This document shows, piece after piece, positions 32,593 to 44,500 of a stretch of 53,867 bases of DNA. A model generated the notes under the pieces. That model worked only from the letters and a program-made list of their open reading frames with translations. It ran no database searches and was not told where the DNA came from. The number at the start of each line of letters is the position of its first letter. Within the stretch, counting starts at the first letter, position 1. The stretch comes from an uncultured Oscillospiraceae bacterium (lineage in GTDB: Bacteria; Bacillota; Clostridia; Oscillospirales; Oscillospiraceae), in assembly GCA_947625815.1 (NCBI GenBank), contig CANQPU010000013.1:1-53867 (forward strand). Direction: 5' to 3'. Both the position numbers and the translations under genes were made by a program.

Positions 32593-33692
32593 TGTTCATT
32601 GATTCCATAAAGCTCCAGGGATACCGGAATTACAGGGACGCGGAGGCCCGGTTCAGCCGGGAGATCAACGTCATCTCCGGGAAGAACGCCCAGGGGAAGA
32701 CCAACCTTTTGGAGGCCCTCTACGTCCTCTGTGCCGGCCGGAGCTTCCGGGCCCGGTCGGACAGGGAACTCATGGGCTTTGACGCGGACGGCACGCGCAT
32801 CGAGGCCCGGGGACAGTCCGGGGACCGGGATAAGCACGTGGAGCTGATCCTCCGCCGGGGCCGGCGCCGGGAGATGCTCGTCAATTCCGTGAAAATGAAA
32901 ACGGCCCAGGCCTTCTCCGGCTCCTTCGCCGCCGTCCTCTTCTGTCCGGAGGACCTGAACCTCATCCGCGGCTCCGCCGCCGAGCGCCGCCGGCTTTTGG
33001 ACCTGTGCATCAGTCAGCTCCGCCCCCGCTACGCCGATGCCCTCCGGGAATATACCAGGGCCTGCGAGAGCAAGACGCGTATTTTGAGGGACGCGGGGGA
33101 GAGGCCCTCCCTCTTAGAGCTCCTTGACGACTATAACCACCGCTTGGCGGAGCTCTCCGCCGTCCTCATCCACTACCGGGCGGCCTTTGTGGAGCGCCTG
33201 GCCCCCGAGAGCGCCAGGATCCACGCAGATTTTTCCGGGGGCGAGAAGCTCCGCGTTAAATACGCCACCGTCAGCACCGTCACCGACCCCCTGCGGCCCC
33301 CGGCCCAGCTCCTCCCGGAGATATTGGCGCACCAGGCCGCCCACCGCGACGCCGAGCTGGCCTCGGGGCTTGTTCTCACCGGCGCCCACAAGGACGATTT
33401 GGAGATCGAGATCAACGGCTCCCCGGCGCGCGCCTTCGCCTCCCAGGGACAGACCCGCACCGCGGCGCTCTCCCTGAAGCTGGCCGAGCTGGAGATCCAC
33501 CGCCAGAGCCTGGGCGAGTATCCGCTCCTGCTTCTGGACGACGTCCTCTCGGAGCTGGACGCCTCCCGCCAGGACTTCATCCTGAACCGCATCGGCGGCG
33601 GCCAGGTGTTCATCACCTGCTGTGAGGATGAGAAGGTGGCGAAGCGCACCGGCGGCAGGGTCCTGACCGTGGAGAACGGCACGATCATCTGA
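32589..33692 (+). CDS. recF: DNA replication and repair protein RecF
   Basis: RecF loads RecA at gaps together with RecO and RecR. The 367-aa SMC-like ATPase has Walker A GKNAQGKTN (about 34-42), the signature region with AAERRRLLDLCI, and Walker B LLLDDVLSELDASR near residue 318. The start ATG at 32589 overlaps the yaaA stop; the next codon is also ATG. Length and context are canonical. Confidence 0.96.
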   Translation: MMFIDSIKLQGYRNYRDAEARFSREINVISGKNAQGKTNLLEALYVLCAGRSFRARSDRELMGFDADGTRIEARGQSGDRDKHVELILRRGRRREMLVNSVKMKTAQAFSGSFAAVLFCPEDLNLIRGSAAERRRLLDLCISQLRPRYADALREYTRACESKTRILRDAGERPSLLELLDDYNHRLAELSAVLIHYRAAFVERLAPESARIHADFSGGEKLRVKYATVSTVTDPLRPPAQLLPEILAHQAAHRDAELASGLVLTGAHKDDLEIEINGSPARAFASQGQTRTAALSLKLAELEIHRQSLGEYPLLLLDDVLSELDASRQDFILNRIGGGQVFITCCEDEKVAKRTGGRVLTVENGTII

Positions 33693-33708
33693 ACACGGAG
33701 GTCTTTTC

Positions 33709-33969
33709 ATGTATCTGCATCTCGGACAGGACAGCGTCATCCGGGAAAAGACCCTCATCGGGATCTTTGACCTTGACAACACCACCTCCTCAAAGATAAC
33801 CCGCGAATTTTTGAATAAGGCCCAGCGTGAGGGGCGGGCCGTGTCCGTCTCGGACGATCTGCCCCGGGCCTTCGCCCTCACCGAGGAGGACGGGCGCTCC
33901 ACCGTGTATCTGACGCTCCTCAGCTCCCAGACCCTGTTCAAAAGGGCCGCGGACGGGGAATGGATTTGA
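33709..33969 (+). CDS. remB: RemB-like regulator (DUF370)
   Basis: The 86-aa product is a DUF370 protein. In Bacillus, RemB (YaaB) occupies the same place between recF and gyrB and is linked to extracellular-matrix gene control; the related RemA is a DNA-binding octamer. Family segments MYLHLGQDSVI, IFDLDNTTSSKIT and SVYL-like VYLTLLSSQTL are visible. The ATG follows ACGGAGG by 8 bases. A role in surface or matrix regulation here is inferred from the family. Confidence 0.88.
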   Translation: MYLHLGQDSVIREKTLIGIFDLDNTTSSKITREFLNKAQREGRAVSVSDDLPRAFALTEEDGRSTVYLTLLSSQTLFKRAADGEWI

Positions 33970-33993
33970 ATATCGCCGATCGGAGGAAAAGTT

Positions 33994-34419
33994 ATGTCCA
34001 AAAAGAAAATTGACGTTGAACCCATCGAAATGATCTGGTCCGACAGGAAGCGCCACCTTGGTATGCCCCTGAGCTTTACAAAATTCAGCCTCAGCGACGA
34101 CCGCCTTTTTGTTGAGCAGGGCCTTTTGAACCTCCAAAGCGAGGAGGTCCTTCTTTACCGCGTCCGGGACATCGAGCTGAAAATGACCCTGTGGCAGCGG
34201 ATCTTCGGCGTCGGCACCGTCTGTCTCTCCTCGTCGGACACCTCCGCCCCCCACGTTGAGCTCCGGAATGTCAAATCCCCCCGGGAGGTGAAGGAGCTCA
34301 TCCACAAAAAGGTGGAAAAGGCCAAGAAGGAGCGGCGCGTCCGTCCCATGGAGATGGTGGACGGTGCGACCGACCGGGACGACGACCCCGACGACGGGTT
34401 CGACGATCTCGACAACTGA
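33994..34419 (+). CDS. Small bacterial PH-domain protein
   Basis: The 141-aa product resembles a single bacterial pleckstrin-homology (bPH_2-like) domain: SDRKRHLGMPLSFTKFSLSDDRLFVEQGLL, then VLLYRVRDIELKMTLWQRIFGVGTVCL and VKSPREVKELI. It lacks the usual transmembrane helices and ends in an acidic Asp-rich tail. It sits between remB and gyrB, in the same orientation with 24- and 30-bp gaps, so it belongs to the dnaA-gyrA cluster. Function is unknown. Confidence 0.82.
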   Translation: MSKKKIDVEPIEMIWSDRKRHLGMPLSFTKFSLSDDRLFVEQGLLNLQSEEVLLYRVRDIELKMTLWQRIFGVGTVCLSSSDTSAPHVELRNVKSPREVKELIHKKVEKAKKERRVRPMEMVDGATDRDDDPDDGFDDLDN

Positions 34420-34449
34420 TCATACAGCTTTTCATGGAGGCATTATCGC

Positions 34450-36399
34450 ATGGCAGACATTACCGAAGCAAACGACATCACCGGCAAGATCACCGAAGAA
34501 TATGACGCCAGCCAGATCCAGGTCCTGGAGGGACTGGAGGCCGTCCGGAAGCGTCCGGGCATGTATATAGGCTCCACCAGCTCCTCCGGCCTCCACCACC
34601 TGGTCTATGAGATCGTGGACAACTCCATCGACGAGGCCCTGGCCGGCTACTGTGACCACATTAAGGTCACCATCAACCCGGGCAACACCATCACCGTGGT
34701 GGACAACGGCCGCGGCATCCCCGTGGACATCCAGCAGCAGACGGGCAAGAGCGCCCTGGAGGTGGTCTTCACCGTCCTCCACGCCGGCGGCAAGTTCGGC
34801 GGCGGGGGCTACAAGGTCTCCGGCGGGCTCCACGGCGTGGGCGCCAGCGTGGTCAACGCCCTCTCCGAGTGGCTGGAGGTCCAGGTCCACAAGGACGGGA
34901 AGATCTATGAGATGAAGTTTTCCCGCGGCGACATCACCGAGCCCCTCACCGTGGTGGGGGAGACGGACCGGACCGGCACCACCGTCACCTTCAAGCCGGA
35001 CCCGGAGATGTTCGACGACACGGTCTACGACTACGAGATCCTCCACAAGCGTATGCAGGAGCAGGCGTTTTTGAACGCGGGCCTGCGCATCCGCATCGAG
35101 GACGACCGGGGCGAGGAGCCGGTCTTTGACGAGATGCACTACGAGGGCGGCATCCGCCAGTTCGTGGAGTATCTGAACCTCCACAAGACGCCCCTGGGCG
35201 CCGACGTGGTCTATATGTCCGGCGGCCGGGAGGACTCCATCGCCGAGATCGCCTTCCAGTATAACGACGGCTACAACGAGATGCTGGTCTCCTTCGCCAA
35301 CAACATCCACACCCCCGAGGGCGGCATGCACGAGACGGGCTTCAAGACGGCATTGACCCGAGTGCTCAACGCCTACGCCGTCAAGATCGGTCAGCTCAAG
35401 GGCGACGACAAGCTCTCCGGCGAGGACTGCCGGGAGGGCCTGACCGCCGTCATCTCCGTGAAGCTGACGAACGCCCAGTTCGAGGGCCAGACCAAGGCCA
35501 AGCTGGGCAACGCGGACATCCGCTCCCTGGTGGACTCCATCGTCTCCGAGCAGCTGGAGATCTACCTGGAGGAGAACCCGGCCTTCGGCAAGACCGTCAT
35601 CGAAAAGGCCCTGACCGCCAACCGCGCCCGGGAGGCCGCCAAAAAGGCCCGGGAATCCGTCCGGCGCAAGACGGGCCTGGAATCCGGCCAGATGCCCGAC
35701 AAGTTGCAAGACTGCAACGAGCGGGACCCCAGCCTCTGTGAGATCTACATCGTGGAGGGCGACTCCGCCGCCGGCTCGGCCATCCAGGGCCGGGACAGCC
35801 GCTTCCAGGCGATCCTGGCCATGTGGGGCAAGATGCTGAACGTGGAGAAGGCCCGGGCCGACAAGATCTACGGCAACGACAAGCTCTACCCCCTCATCGT
35901 CGCCCTGGGCGCCGGGATCGGGGAGGAGTTCAACATCGACAAGCTCCGCTACCACAAGATCATCATCATGGCCGATGCCGATGTGGACGGCGCCCATATC
36001 CGCACGCTGCTCCTCACCTTCTTCTTCCGCTATATGCGCCCGCTCATCGAAAACGGCTACGTCTACTCCGCCGTGCCGCCGCTTTATAAGCTGACCCGCG
36101 GCAAGCAGCAGCGGGTGGCATACTCCGACGAGGAGCGGGACCGGATCTCCGGCGAGATGCGGGGGGACAATCCCAACGCCAAGGTGGACATCAACCGCTA
36201 TAAGGGCCTGGGCGAGATGGACCCCCACGAGCTGTGGGAGACCACCATGGACCCGGAAAAGCGGACCCTCCGGCGCATCACCCTGGACGACGCCGTGGCC
36301 GCGGACCAGATCTTCACCGTCCTCATGGGCGAGGAGGTCGAGCCCAGAAAGGCGTGGATCGAGGAGAACGCCCAGTACGCGGTGAATCTGGACTATTGA
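34450..36399 (+). CDS. gyrB: DNA gyrase subunit B
   Basis: This is the ATPase subunit of the type II topoisomerase that introduces negative supercoils. The 649-aa product has the GHKL ATPase site ([35 protein letters not shown]), the transducer domain, and the TOPRIM metal site EGDSAAGSA with [13 protein letters not shown], then the C-terminal GLGEM and YLDY-like segment. The ATG has TGGAGG 8 bases upstream. gyrA follows after 202 bp that contain a structured repeat. Confidence 0.97.
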   Translation: MADITEANDITGKITEEYDASQIQVLEGLEAVRKRPGMYIGSTSSSGLHHLVYEIVDNSIDEALAGYCDHIKVTINPGNTITVVDNGRGIPVDIQQQTGKSALEVVFTVLHAGGKFGGGGYKVSGGLHGVGASVVNALSEWLEVQVHKDGKIYEMKFSRGDITEPLTVVGETDRTGTTVTFKPDPEMFDDTVYDYEILHKRMQEQAFLNAGLRIRIEDDRGEEPVFDEMHYEGGIRQFVEYLNLHKTPLGADVVYMSGGREDSIAEIAFQYNDGYNEMLVSFANNIHTPEGGMHETGFKTALTRVLNAYAVKIGQLKGDDKLSGEDCREGLTAVISVKLTNAQFEGQTKAKLGNADIRSLVDSIVSEQLEIYLEENPAFGKTVIEKALTANRAREAAKKARESVRRKTGLESGQMPDKLQDCNERDPSLCEIYIVEGDSAAGSAIQGRDSRFQAILAMWGKMLNVEKARADKIYGNDKLYPLIVALGAGIGEEFNIDKLRYHKIIIMADADVDGAHIRTLLLTFFFRYMRPLIENGYVYSAVPPLYKLTRGKQQRVAYSDEERDRISGEMRGDNPNAKVDINRYKGLGEMDPHELWETTMDPEKRTLRRITLDDAVAADQIFTVLMGEEVEPRKAWIEENAQYAVNLDY

Positions 36400-36409
36400 T
36401 CAAGCTGGC

Positions 36410-36537
36410 TTTGAAGCCCTGTCGGGCTTCAAATGCCAATGGGAAATTGCCGGTCCCCTGCGCGCACGCCCCTTTGGGGCGCACACTGCGGGGACCTAAA
36501 AGGGAATTTTTCTGACGTACATGCCGCCAGAAAAAAG
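36410..36537 (-). repeat. Multi-stem intergenic element, copy C (partial, reversed)
   Basis: Read on the minus strand, this matches copies A and B: stem 1 TTTTTCTG/CAGAAAAA (36507-36514 with 36528-36535) around a GGCATGTACGT-containing loop, the conserved AAAATCCC-like joint (AATTCCCTTTTA), then outer stem GGTCCCC/GGGGACC (36452-36458 with 36490-36496) enclosing GCAGTGT...GCGCGCA. Stems 3 and 4 are absent. Instead a 10-bp hairpin TTTGAAGCCC/GGGCTTCAAA (36410-36433) lies on the gyrB side. Confidence 0.75.
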
Positions 36538-36601
36538 ATCGATTTCTTCCCCGCCGCGGCGGGAGCCGCGATGCTTTTAATAAAGGTTACGAGGTTAGCT
36601 T

Positions 36602-39146
<2,545 letters not shown>

Positions 39147-39154
<8 letters not shown>

Positions 39155-39587
39155 GGTCACGGTCTACACCGACGGGGCCTGCTCCGGCAACCCGGGCCCC
39201 GGCGGTTGGGCGGCGATCCTGACGGCGGGGGAGCACGAGAAGGAGATCTCCGGCGGGGAGCCGGAGACCACGAATAACCGGATGGAGCTGCTGGCCGTCA
39301 TCTCCGCCCTGGAGCTGCTCAAGCGCCCCTGCCAGGTCACGCTCTACACGGACTCGCAGTATATCGAAAAGGCCGTCAACCAGGGCTGGCTGCGGTCCTG
39401 GAAGGCCAAGGGCTGGCGCCGCCGGGGCGGGGAGCTGCGGAATATCGAGCTGTGGCAGCGCCTTGACGGCCTTTTGGCCCGGCACGACGTGACCTTTCGC
39501 TGGGTCAAGGGCCACGCAGAAAACGACCGCAACAACCGCTGTGACGCGCTGGCCGTCGCGGAGCGGGAAAAATTCCGCTCCGCCTGA
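39147..39587 (+). CDS. rnhA: Ribonuclease HI
   Basis: RNase HI cuts RNA in RNA-DNA hybrids, such as R-loops and primer remnants. The 146-aa product has the four acidic catalytic residues: Asp in [14 protein letters not shown], Glu in NNRMELLAV, Asp in LYTDSQY and Asp in NNRCDALA. The basic protrusion WKAKGWRRR is also present. ATG 39147 matches the family N-terminus; a GTG three codons upstream with GGAG at 10 bases is possible. It overlaps gyrA by 8 bp. Confidence 0.94.
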
Positions 39588-39617
39588 GCATCTATCATTT
39601 TTTTGGAGGTCATCCCA

Positions 39618-40502
39618 TTGAAAAACACCATCTTCCGCGGCGTCGGAACGGCGCTGGTCACTCCCATGAACGAAAGCGGCGTGGACTATCCTGCCCTGAA
39701 AAGGCTCCTCGATTTTCAGCTTGACGGCGGCGTGGACGCGCTGATCGTCTGCGCCACCACCGGCGAGGCGCCGACCCTGACGGACGAGGAGCACGTCGAG
39801 GCGATCCGCTTCACCGTGGAGCATGTGGCCGGCCGCGTGCCCGTCATCGCCGGCACAGGCTCGAACTATACCGATCACGCCGTGGAGATGAGCGTCAAGG
39901 CCAAAAACGCCGGCGCCGACGGGCTTTTGTGCGTCACGCCCTACTACAACAAGTGCACCCAGAAGGGCCTGACCGCCAGCTTTTACAAGATCGCCGACGC
40001 CACGGACCTGCCCATGATCGTCTACTCCGTCCCCTCCCGCACCGGCGTGAAGATCATGCCGGAGACCTGCGCGGAGCTGGCGAAGCACCCGAATATCGTG
40101 GGCATCAAGGAGGCCACCGGCGACATGGCCACGGTGGTGGAGATCCGCGCCCGGTGCCCCGATTTCGCGGTGTGGTCCGGCAATGACGACATCGCCGTAC
40201 CCGTGATGGCCATGGGGGGACAGGGGTGCATCTCCGTATTTTCCAACATCCTCCCCGCCCAGGCCCACCGGATGTGCGCGCTGGCGCTGGAGGGCGACTT
40301 CCGGGCCGCCGCGGCCATGCAGTGCCGGTTCAAGCCCCTGATGGACGCCCTATTCTCCGAGGTCAACCCCATCCCCGTGAAGGCGGCCCTGGCCGCCATG
40401 GGCCTCATCGAGGACTATCTGCGCCTGCCCCTGACGCCCATGGAGGACGGCCACCGGGCAAAACTGCTGGAGCTCATGAGAGCGGAAGGACTGAAGGTAT
40501 GA
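39618..40502 (+). CDS. dapA: 4-hydroxy-tetrahydrodipicolinate synthase
   Basis: DapA condenses pyruvate and aspartate semialdehyde, the first committed step of the lysine/diaminopimelate and dipicolinate pathways. The 294-aa TIM barrel has CATTGEAPTLTDEEH, the catalytic Tyr in TPYYNKCTQKG, and the Schiff-base Lys in VGIKEATGD. The start is TTG at 39618 with GGAGG 8 bases upstream; this gives the standard length. It overlaps dapB (ATGA). In a spore former the product also feeds dipicolinic acid synthesis. Confidence 0.95.
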   Translation: MKNTIFRGVGTALVTPMNESGVDYPALKRLLDFQLDGGVDALIVCATTGEAPTLTDEEHVEAIRFTVEHVAGRVPVIAGTGSNYTDHAVEMSVKAKNAGADGLLCVTPYYNKCTQKGLTASFYKIADATDLPMIVYSVPSRTGVKIMPETCAELAKHPNIVGIKEATGDMATVVEIRARCPDFAVWSGNDDIAVPVMAMGGQGCISVFSNILPAQAHRMCALALEGDFRAAAAMQCRFKPLMDALFSEVNPIPVKAALAAMGLIEDYLRLPLTPMEDGHRAKLLELMRAEGLKV

Positions 40503-41233
40503 TGAACGTACTCGTCTACGGCGCCCTTGGCCGCATGGGCAGCATCGTGGTCAACAAGGTGGAGGAGGCGGAGGACCTGGTCCTCTCCTCCGCCGTGGAT
40601 ACATATTCCCGGGGCGGCGCGGTGCTGAAGGACCTGGCCGACGTGGCGGAGATCCCCGACGTGGTCGTCGATTTCAGCCACCACACCCTGACCCCGGCCC
40701 TTTTGGACTGGTGCGTCTCGAAAAACGTCCCCCTGGTCCTGTGCACCACCGGCCACGACGGGGCGGAGCGCGCCGCCATAGACAGGGCCGCCCAGAGGAT
40801 CCCCGTCTTTTTCTCCGCCAACATGTCCATGGGCATCGCGGCCCTGGCCGACCTGGCCAGACGGGCCGCCGCCCTTTTCCCGGAGGCGGATATCGAGATC
40901 GTGGAGGCCCACCACAACCGGAAGCTGGACGCCCCCAGCGGCACCGCCCTGATGCTGGCGGAGGCCATCCGCCAGGTGCGCCCCGGGGCGGTCCCGCACC
41001 CCGGCCGCTCCGGCCTTGGCAAGCGGGACAAAAACGAGATCGGCATCCACGCCGTCCGTATGGGCGCCCTTCCCGGCACCCACGCCGTCCTCATCTCCAC
41101 CGACAGCCAGACCCTGACGCTGAAGCACGAGGCCCACGACCGGGCCCTCTTCGCCGACGGCGCCCTGGATGCCGCCCGCTTTTTGGCGGGCAGGCCCGCC
41201 GGCCTCTATGACATGTCCTCCCTGGTGAAATAA
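40499..41233 (+). CDS. dapB: 4-hydroxy-tetrahydrodipicolinate reductase
   Basis: DapB reduces the DapA product using NAD(P)H. The 244-aa product has the N-terminal dinucleotide fold VYGALGRMG, the catalytic HHNRKLDAPSGTA segment and the C-terminal sheet domain. Two adjacent ATGs (40499 and 40502) are possible; the first overlaps the dapA stop. It is the last gene of the dapA-dapB unit. Its last four codons and stop are duplicated just downstream (41247-41270). Confidence 0.95.
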   Translation: MMNVLVYGALGRMGSIVVNKVEEAEDLVLSSAVDTYSRGGAVLKDLADVAEIPDVVVDFSHHTLTPALLDWCVSKNVPLVLCTTGHDGAERAAIDRAAQRIPVFFSANMSMGIAALADLARRAAALFPEADIEIVEAHHNRKLDAPSGTALMLAEAIRQVRPGAVPHPGRSGLGKRDKNEIGIHAVRMGALPGTHAVLISTDSQTLTLKHEAHDRALFADGALDAARFLAGRPAGLYDMSSLVK

Positions 41234-41270
41234 CAAAGCAAGGGCACTGGTGAAATAATTAAGCAAGGGC
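41222..41270 (+). repeat. Tandem duplication of the dapB 3' end
   Basis: CTGGTGAAATAA followed by twelve more bases (41222-41245) is repeated at 41247-41270 with two mismatches. The duplicate includes the last codons and the stop and is non-functional. Confidence 0.85.
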
Positions 41271-41294
41271 GCGGATCTCAGATCCGCGCCCTTT
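41267..41294 (+). terminator. Terminator after dapAB
   Basis: An 11-bp stem GGGCGCGGATC/GATCCGCGCCC (41267-41277 with 41281-41291) with a TCA loop is followed by TTTCGG. The T-run is short, but the stem is very stable. Confidence 0.75.
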
Positions 41295-41319
41295 CGGCTT
41301 GTAAAAAAACGTTTTAATA

Positions 41320-41493
41320 TTTTTTGCAGGGACATGCGCCTTGCAAAAAATCCCTTTTGTTTTGCGCAGTGTACGGCCCGCGGGCCGTGCGCGCAGCAAA
41401 ACAGCAGGGGGAACGGGCCAATATTCCAATTTTGGCCCGTTCCCCCGCACGTTCCCCTTGTCGGGAAAAGGCCGAATGGCCTTTTCCCGACAA
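41320..41493. repeat. Multi-stem intergenic element, copy B (full)
   Basis: Four stems occur in the same order as copy A: (1) TTTTTTGCA/TGCAAAAAA (41320-41328 with 41342-41350); (2) outer stem TGTTTTGC/GCAAAACA (41358-41365 with 41396-41403) enclosing GCAGTGT...GCGCGCA; (3) a 15-bp stem 41407-41421 with 41432-41446; (4) a perfect 16-bp stem 41458-41473 with 41478-41493. Stem sequences differ from copy A while pairing is kept. Conserved joints are ATCCCTTTTGT, ACAGCAGG and CCGCACGTTCCC. It lies between convergent dapB and mfd. Stem 4 is 9 bp from the mfd stop. Confidence 0.82.
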
Positions 41494-41502
41494 AAGCATA
41501 GG

Positions 41503-44500
41503 TTATGCCGTCTTATAGTCCCTCACGAAGGCCACGGCGGCGTTCAGGGGCCGCTCGCCCTCCCGGAGCTTCAGGGAGATGGCGGGCTTCACGCCGGCCT
41601 CGATCTTCACCCGGCCCTTATATTTGGGCAGGGCATAGAGCCGGCTGACGCGCTCCATCTCAAAGTCCCGGATGGAGAAGATGAGGCGCCCGGCCTTCTG
41701 GGCGATCTCGGAAAAGCCCGTATCCGATGCCTCGCCCCGCAGGAGGGCGATGTGGATCAGGGCGTTCACCTCCGCGGGGGGATCGCCGAACCGGTCGATG
41801 AGCTCGTCGGTCATGTCGTCGGCGTCCTCCTCGCTGCGGATGTGGGCGATGCGCCGGTAGAGATCCATCCGCTGCTCCGCCGACTTCACATACGCCTCCG
41901 GGATGTTGGCCGAGACCGCGAGATCCGCGGAGCACTCGGGCTTTTCGGGGGCGCGCTCGCCCTTTTCCTCGTGGACGGCCTCCTCCAGGAGCTTCAGGTA
42001 CATGTCATAGCCCACGCTCATGATGTGCCCGGACTGCTCCGCGCCCAGGATGTTCCCGGCGCCCCGGATCTCCAGGTCCCGCATGGCGATCTTGAACCCG
42101 GAGTTGAACTCCGCGAATTCCCGGATGGCCGACAGCCGCTTTTCCGCCACCTCGCTCAGGACCTTGTCCCGCCGGAAGGTGAAATAGGCGAAGGCGCGGC
42201 GGCTGGAACGGCCCACCCGCCCCCGGATCTGGTGGAGCTGCGCCAGACCCATCCTGTCCGCGTCCTCGATGATCAGGGTGTTGACGTTGGGGATGTCGAT
42301 GCCTGTCTCGATGATGGTGGTGCAGACAAGGATCTGGATGTCCCCGGTCTGCATGGCCTCCATGACGGCCCCCAGGTGCTCCTCGTCCATCTTCCCGTGG
42401 GCCACGGCGATGCTGGCGCCCTCCATCAGCTCCCGGATCTTCATGGCCGTGCGTTCGATGTTGTCCACCCGGTTGTGGAGGTAGTAGACCTGCCCGCCGC
42501 GGCTGAGCTCCCGCCGCATGGCGTCCGCCAGGACCCCCCAATCGTGCTCCATCACATAGGTCTGCACCGGCTGCCGGTCCGACGGCGGCTCCTCGATGGT
42601 GGACATGTCCCGCACGCCGGACAGGGCCATGTTCAGCGTCCGGGGGATGGGCGTGGCCGACAGCGTCAGAACGTCCACCTGCCGGGCCAGCTCCTTCAGG
42701 CGCTCCTTGTGCTGGACCCCGAACCGCTGCTCCTCGTCCACCACCAGAAGGCCCAGCTTTTTAAAGCGCACATCCTTCTGCAAAAGCTTGTGGGTCCCGA
42801 TGACGATGTCCACCGTCCCGTCCTCCAGACCGGCCAGGGTCTTTTTCACCTGCGCCGGCGACCGGAAGCGGCTCAGGACCTCGATGCTGACGGGGAAGCC
42901 GTCGAACCGCCGGGCCGCCGTCTGGTAGTGCTGCTGGGCCAGAACCGTGGTGGGCACCAAAATGGCCGCCTGCCGGCCGTCCATGACGCACTTCATCACG
43001 GCCCGCAGGGCCACCTCCGTTTTCCCGTACCCCACGTCGCCGCACAAAAGCCGGTCCATGGGCACGGGGTCCTCCATGTCTGCCTTGATCTCCCGGATGG
43101 CCCGCAGCTGGTCGTCCGTCTCCTGATATTCAAAGTTGTCCTCAAATTCCCTCTGCCAGGGCGAGTCCGGCGAGAAGGCGTGGCCGGTGGCCTTTTGCCG
43201 TTCGGCCTGGAGCTTCAAAAGCCCGTCCGCCAGGTCCTTCACCGCCGCCTTGGCCCGGGATTTCGCCCGCGCCCAGTCGGTCCCGCCCAGCTTGGAGAGC
43301 TTCACCGGCGCGTCCTCCCCGCCGCCGATGTATTTTGACACCAGGTCCAGCTGCGTGGCGGGGATGTAGAGGCTGTCGGTGCCCGCGTAGGCGATCTTGA
43401 TATAGTCCTTCATGGCTCCGTCGATCTGGCGCTTCACCATCCCGGCGAAGCGCCCGATGCCGTAGACCTCGTGGACCACCAGATCCCCCACGCCAAGATC
43501 GGTGAAGCTGTCCAGCTTCTGCCGGTTGGAGGGGAGCTTCCTCCGGGCCTTCCGGCGGAAAAGCCCCCGGGTCATCTGCCCCTCGGTGATCACCGCCAGT
43601 CTCATCCCCGGGTATTCCAGCCCCGCGGAGAGGTTCCCCACGGCGATCACGCACGCCCCGGGATCCGGGAGAGCGGACAGGTCAAAATCGTAGGCCGTGG
43701 CGACGCTCCTGCCCTCCAGGAATTCCTTGAGGATCTCCGCCCTCCGCTTGTCCCGCACCAGGACGACGACCCGGTAGCCGGACTTTTTGTAGTGGGCGAT
43801 ATCGCCGGCCGCCGTCTCCAGGCTCCCGCCGTAGCTGGGGAGCTGCTTGGCCGTGAGGGACGCCAGCGTTTTGGGCCGCAGGGGGTACTGGCTCTGGGTG
43901 AAGCTGGCCATCATCACCACCGGGCAGTCCGCCAGCCGCTCCACCGCCGACTCCCAGGGCTCCAAAAACCGATCCGGCTCGCCCTCCGTCACGTTGGCCT
44001 CCCGGAGGCCCGTCAGGTCCTGGGCCAGCTGGAGGGTCACATTTTTGGCCCGCTCGGTGAGCCGCGAGGGCTCGCACATCACCACCACCGTCTCCGCCGG
44101 CAGGTAGTCCACCGCGGAGGACGGCGCGTAGAGCAGGTCCAGATACCGGTCCGACGCGGGCAGGCCCCGCCCCTCCCGGAGGCGGGCGATGTCCGCCCCG
44201 ATCCCGTCCACCAGCTCCCGGCTGACGCTCCTTTTCCGGGACAGCCGCCTGGCGTACTCCTCCATCCGCCCGCACAGCCCCTCCGGCCCGCCGTCGGCGG
44301 AGGCGGCGGCGCTCTCCCGGGCGGGCAGGATCAGGCACTCCTCCGCGTTTTCCGAGCGCCGCTGGGACGACACGTCGAAAAACCCCATGGAGTCCACCTC
44401 GTCCCCCCAGAACTCGCACCGGACGGGCTCGTCGCAGGCGGGGGAGAACACATCCAGGATCCCGCCCCGCAGGGCGAACTGGCCCGCGCCCTCCACCTGC

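Noticed and set aside
39588-39617. Lysine riboswitch ahead of dapA
   Set aside because: The gap after rnhA is only 30 bp, too short for an aptamer.
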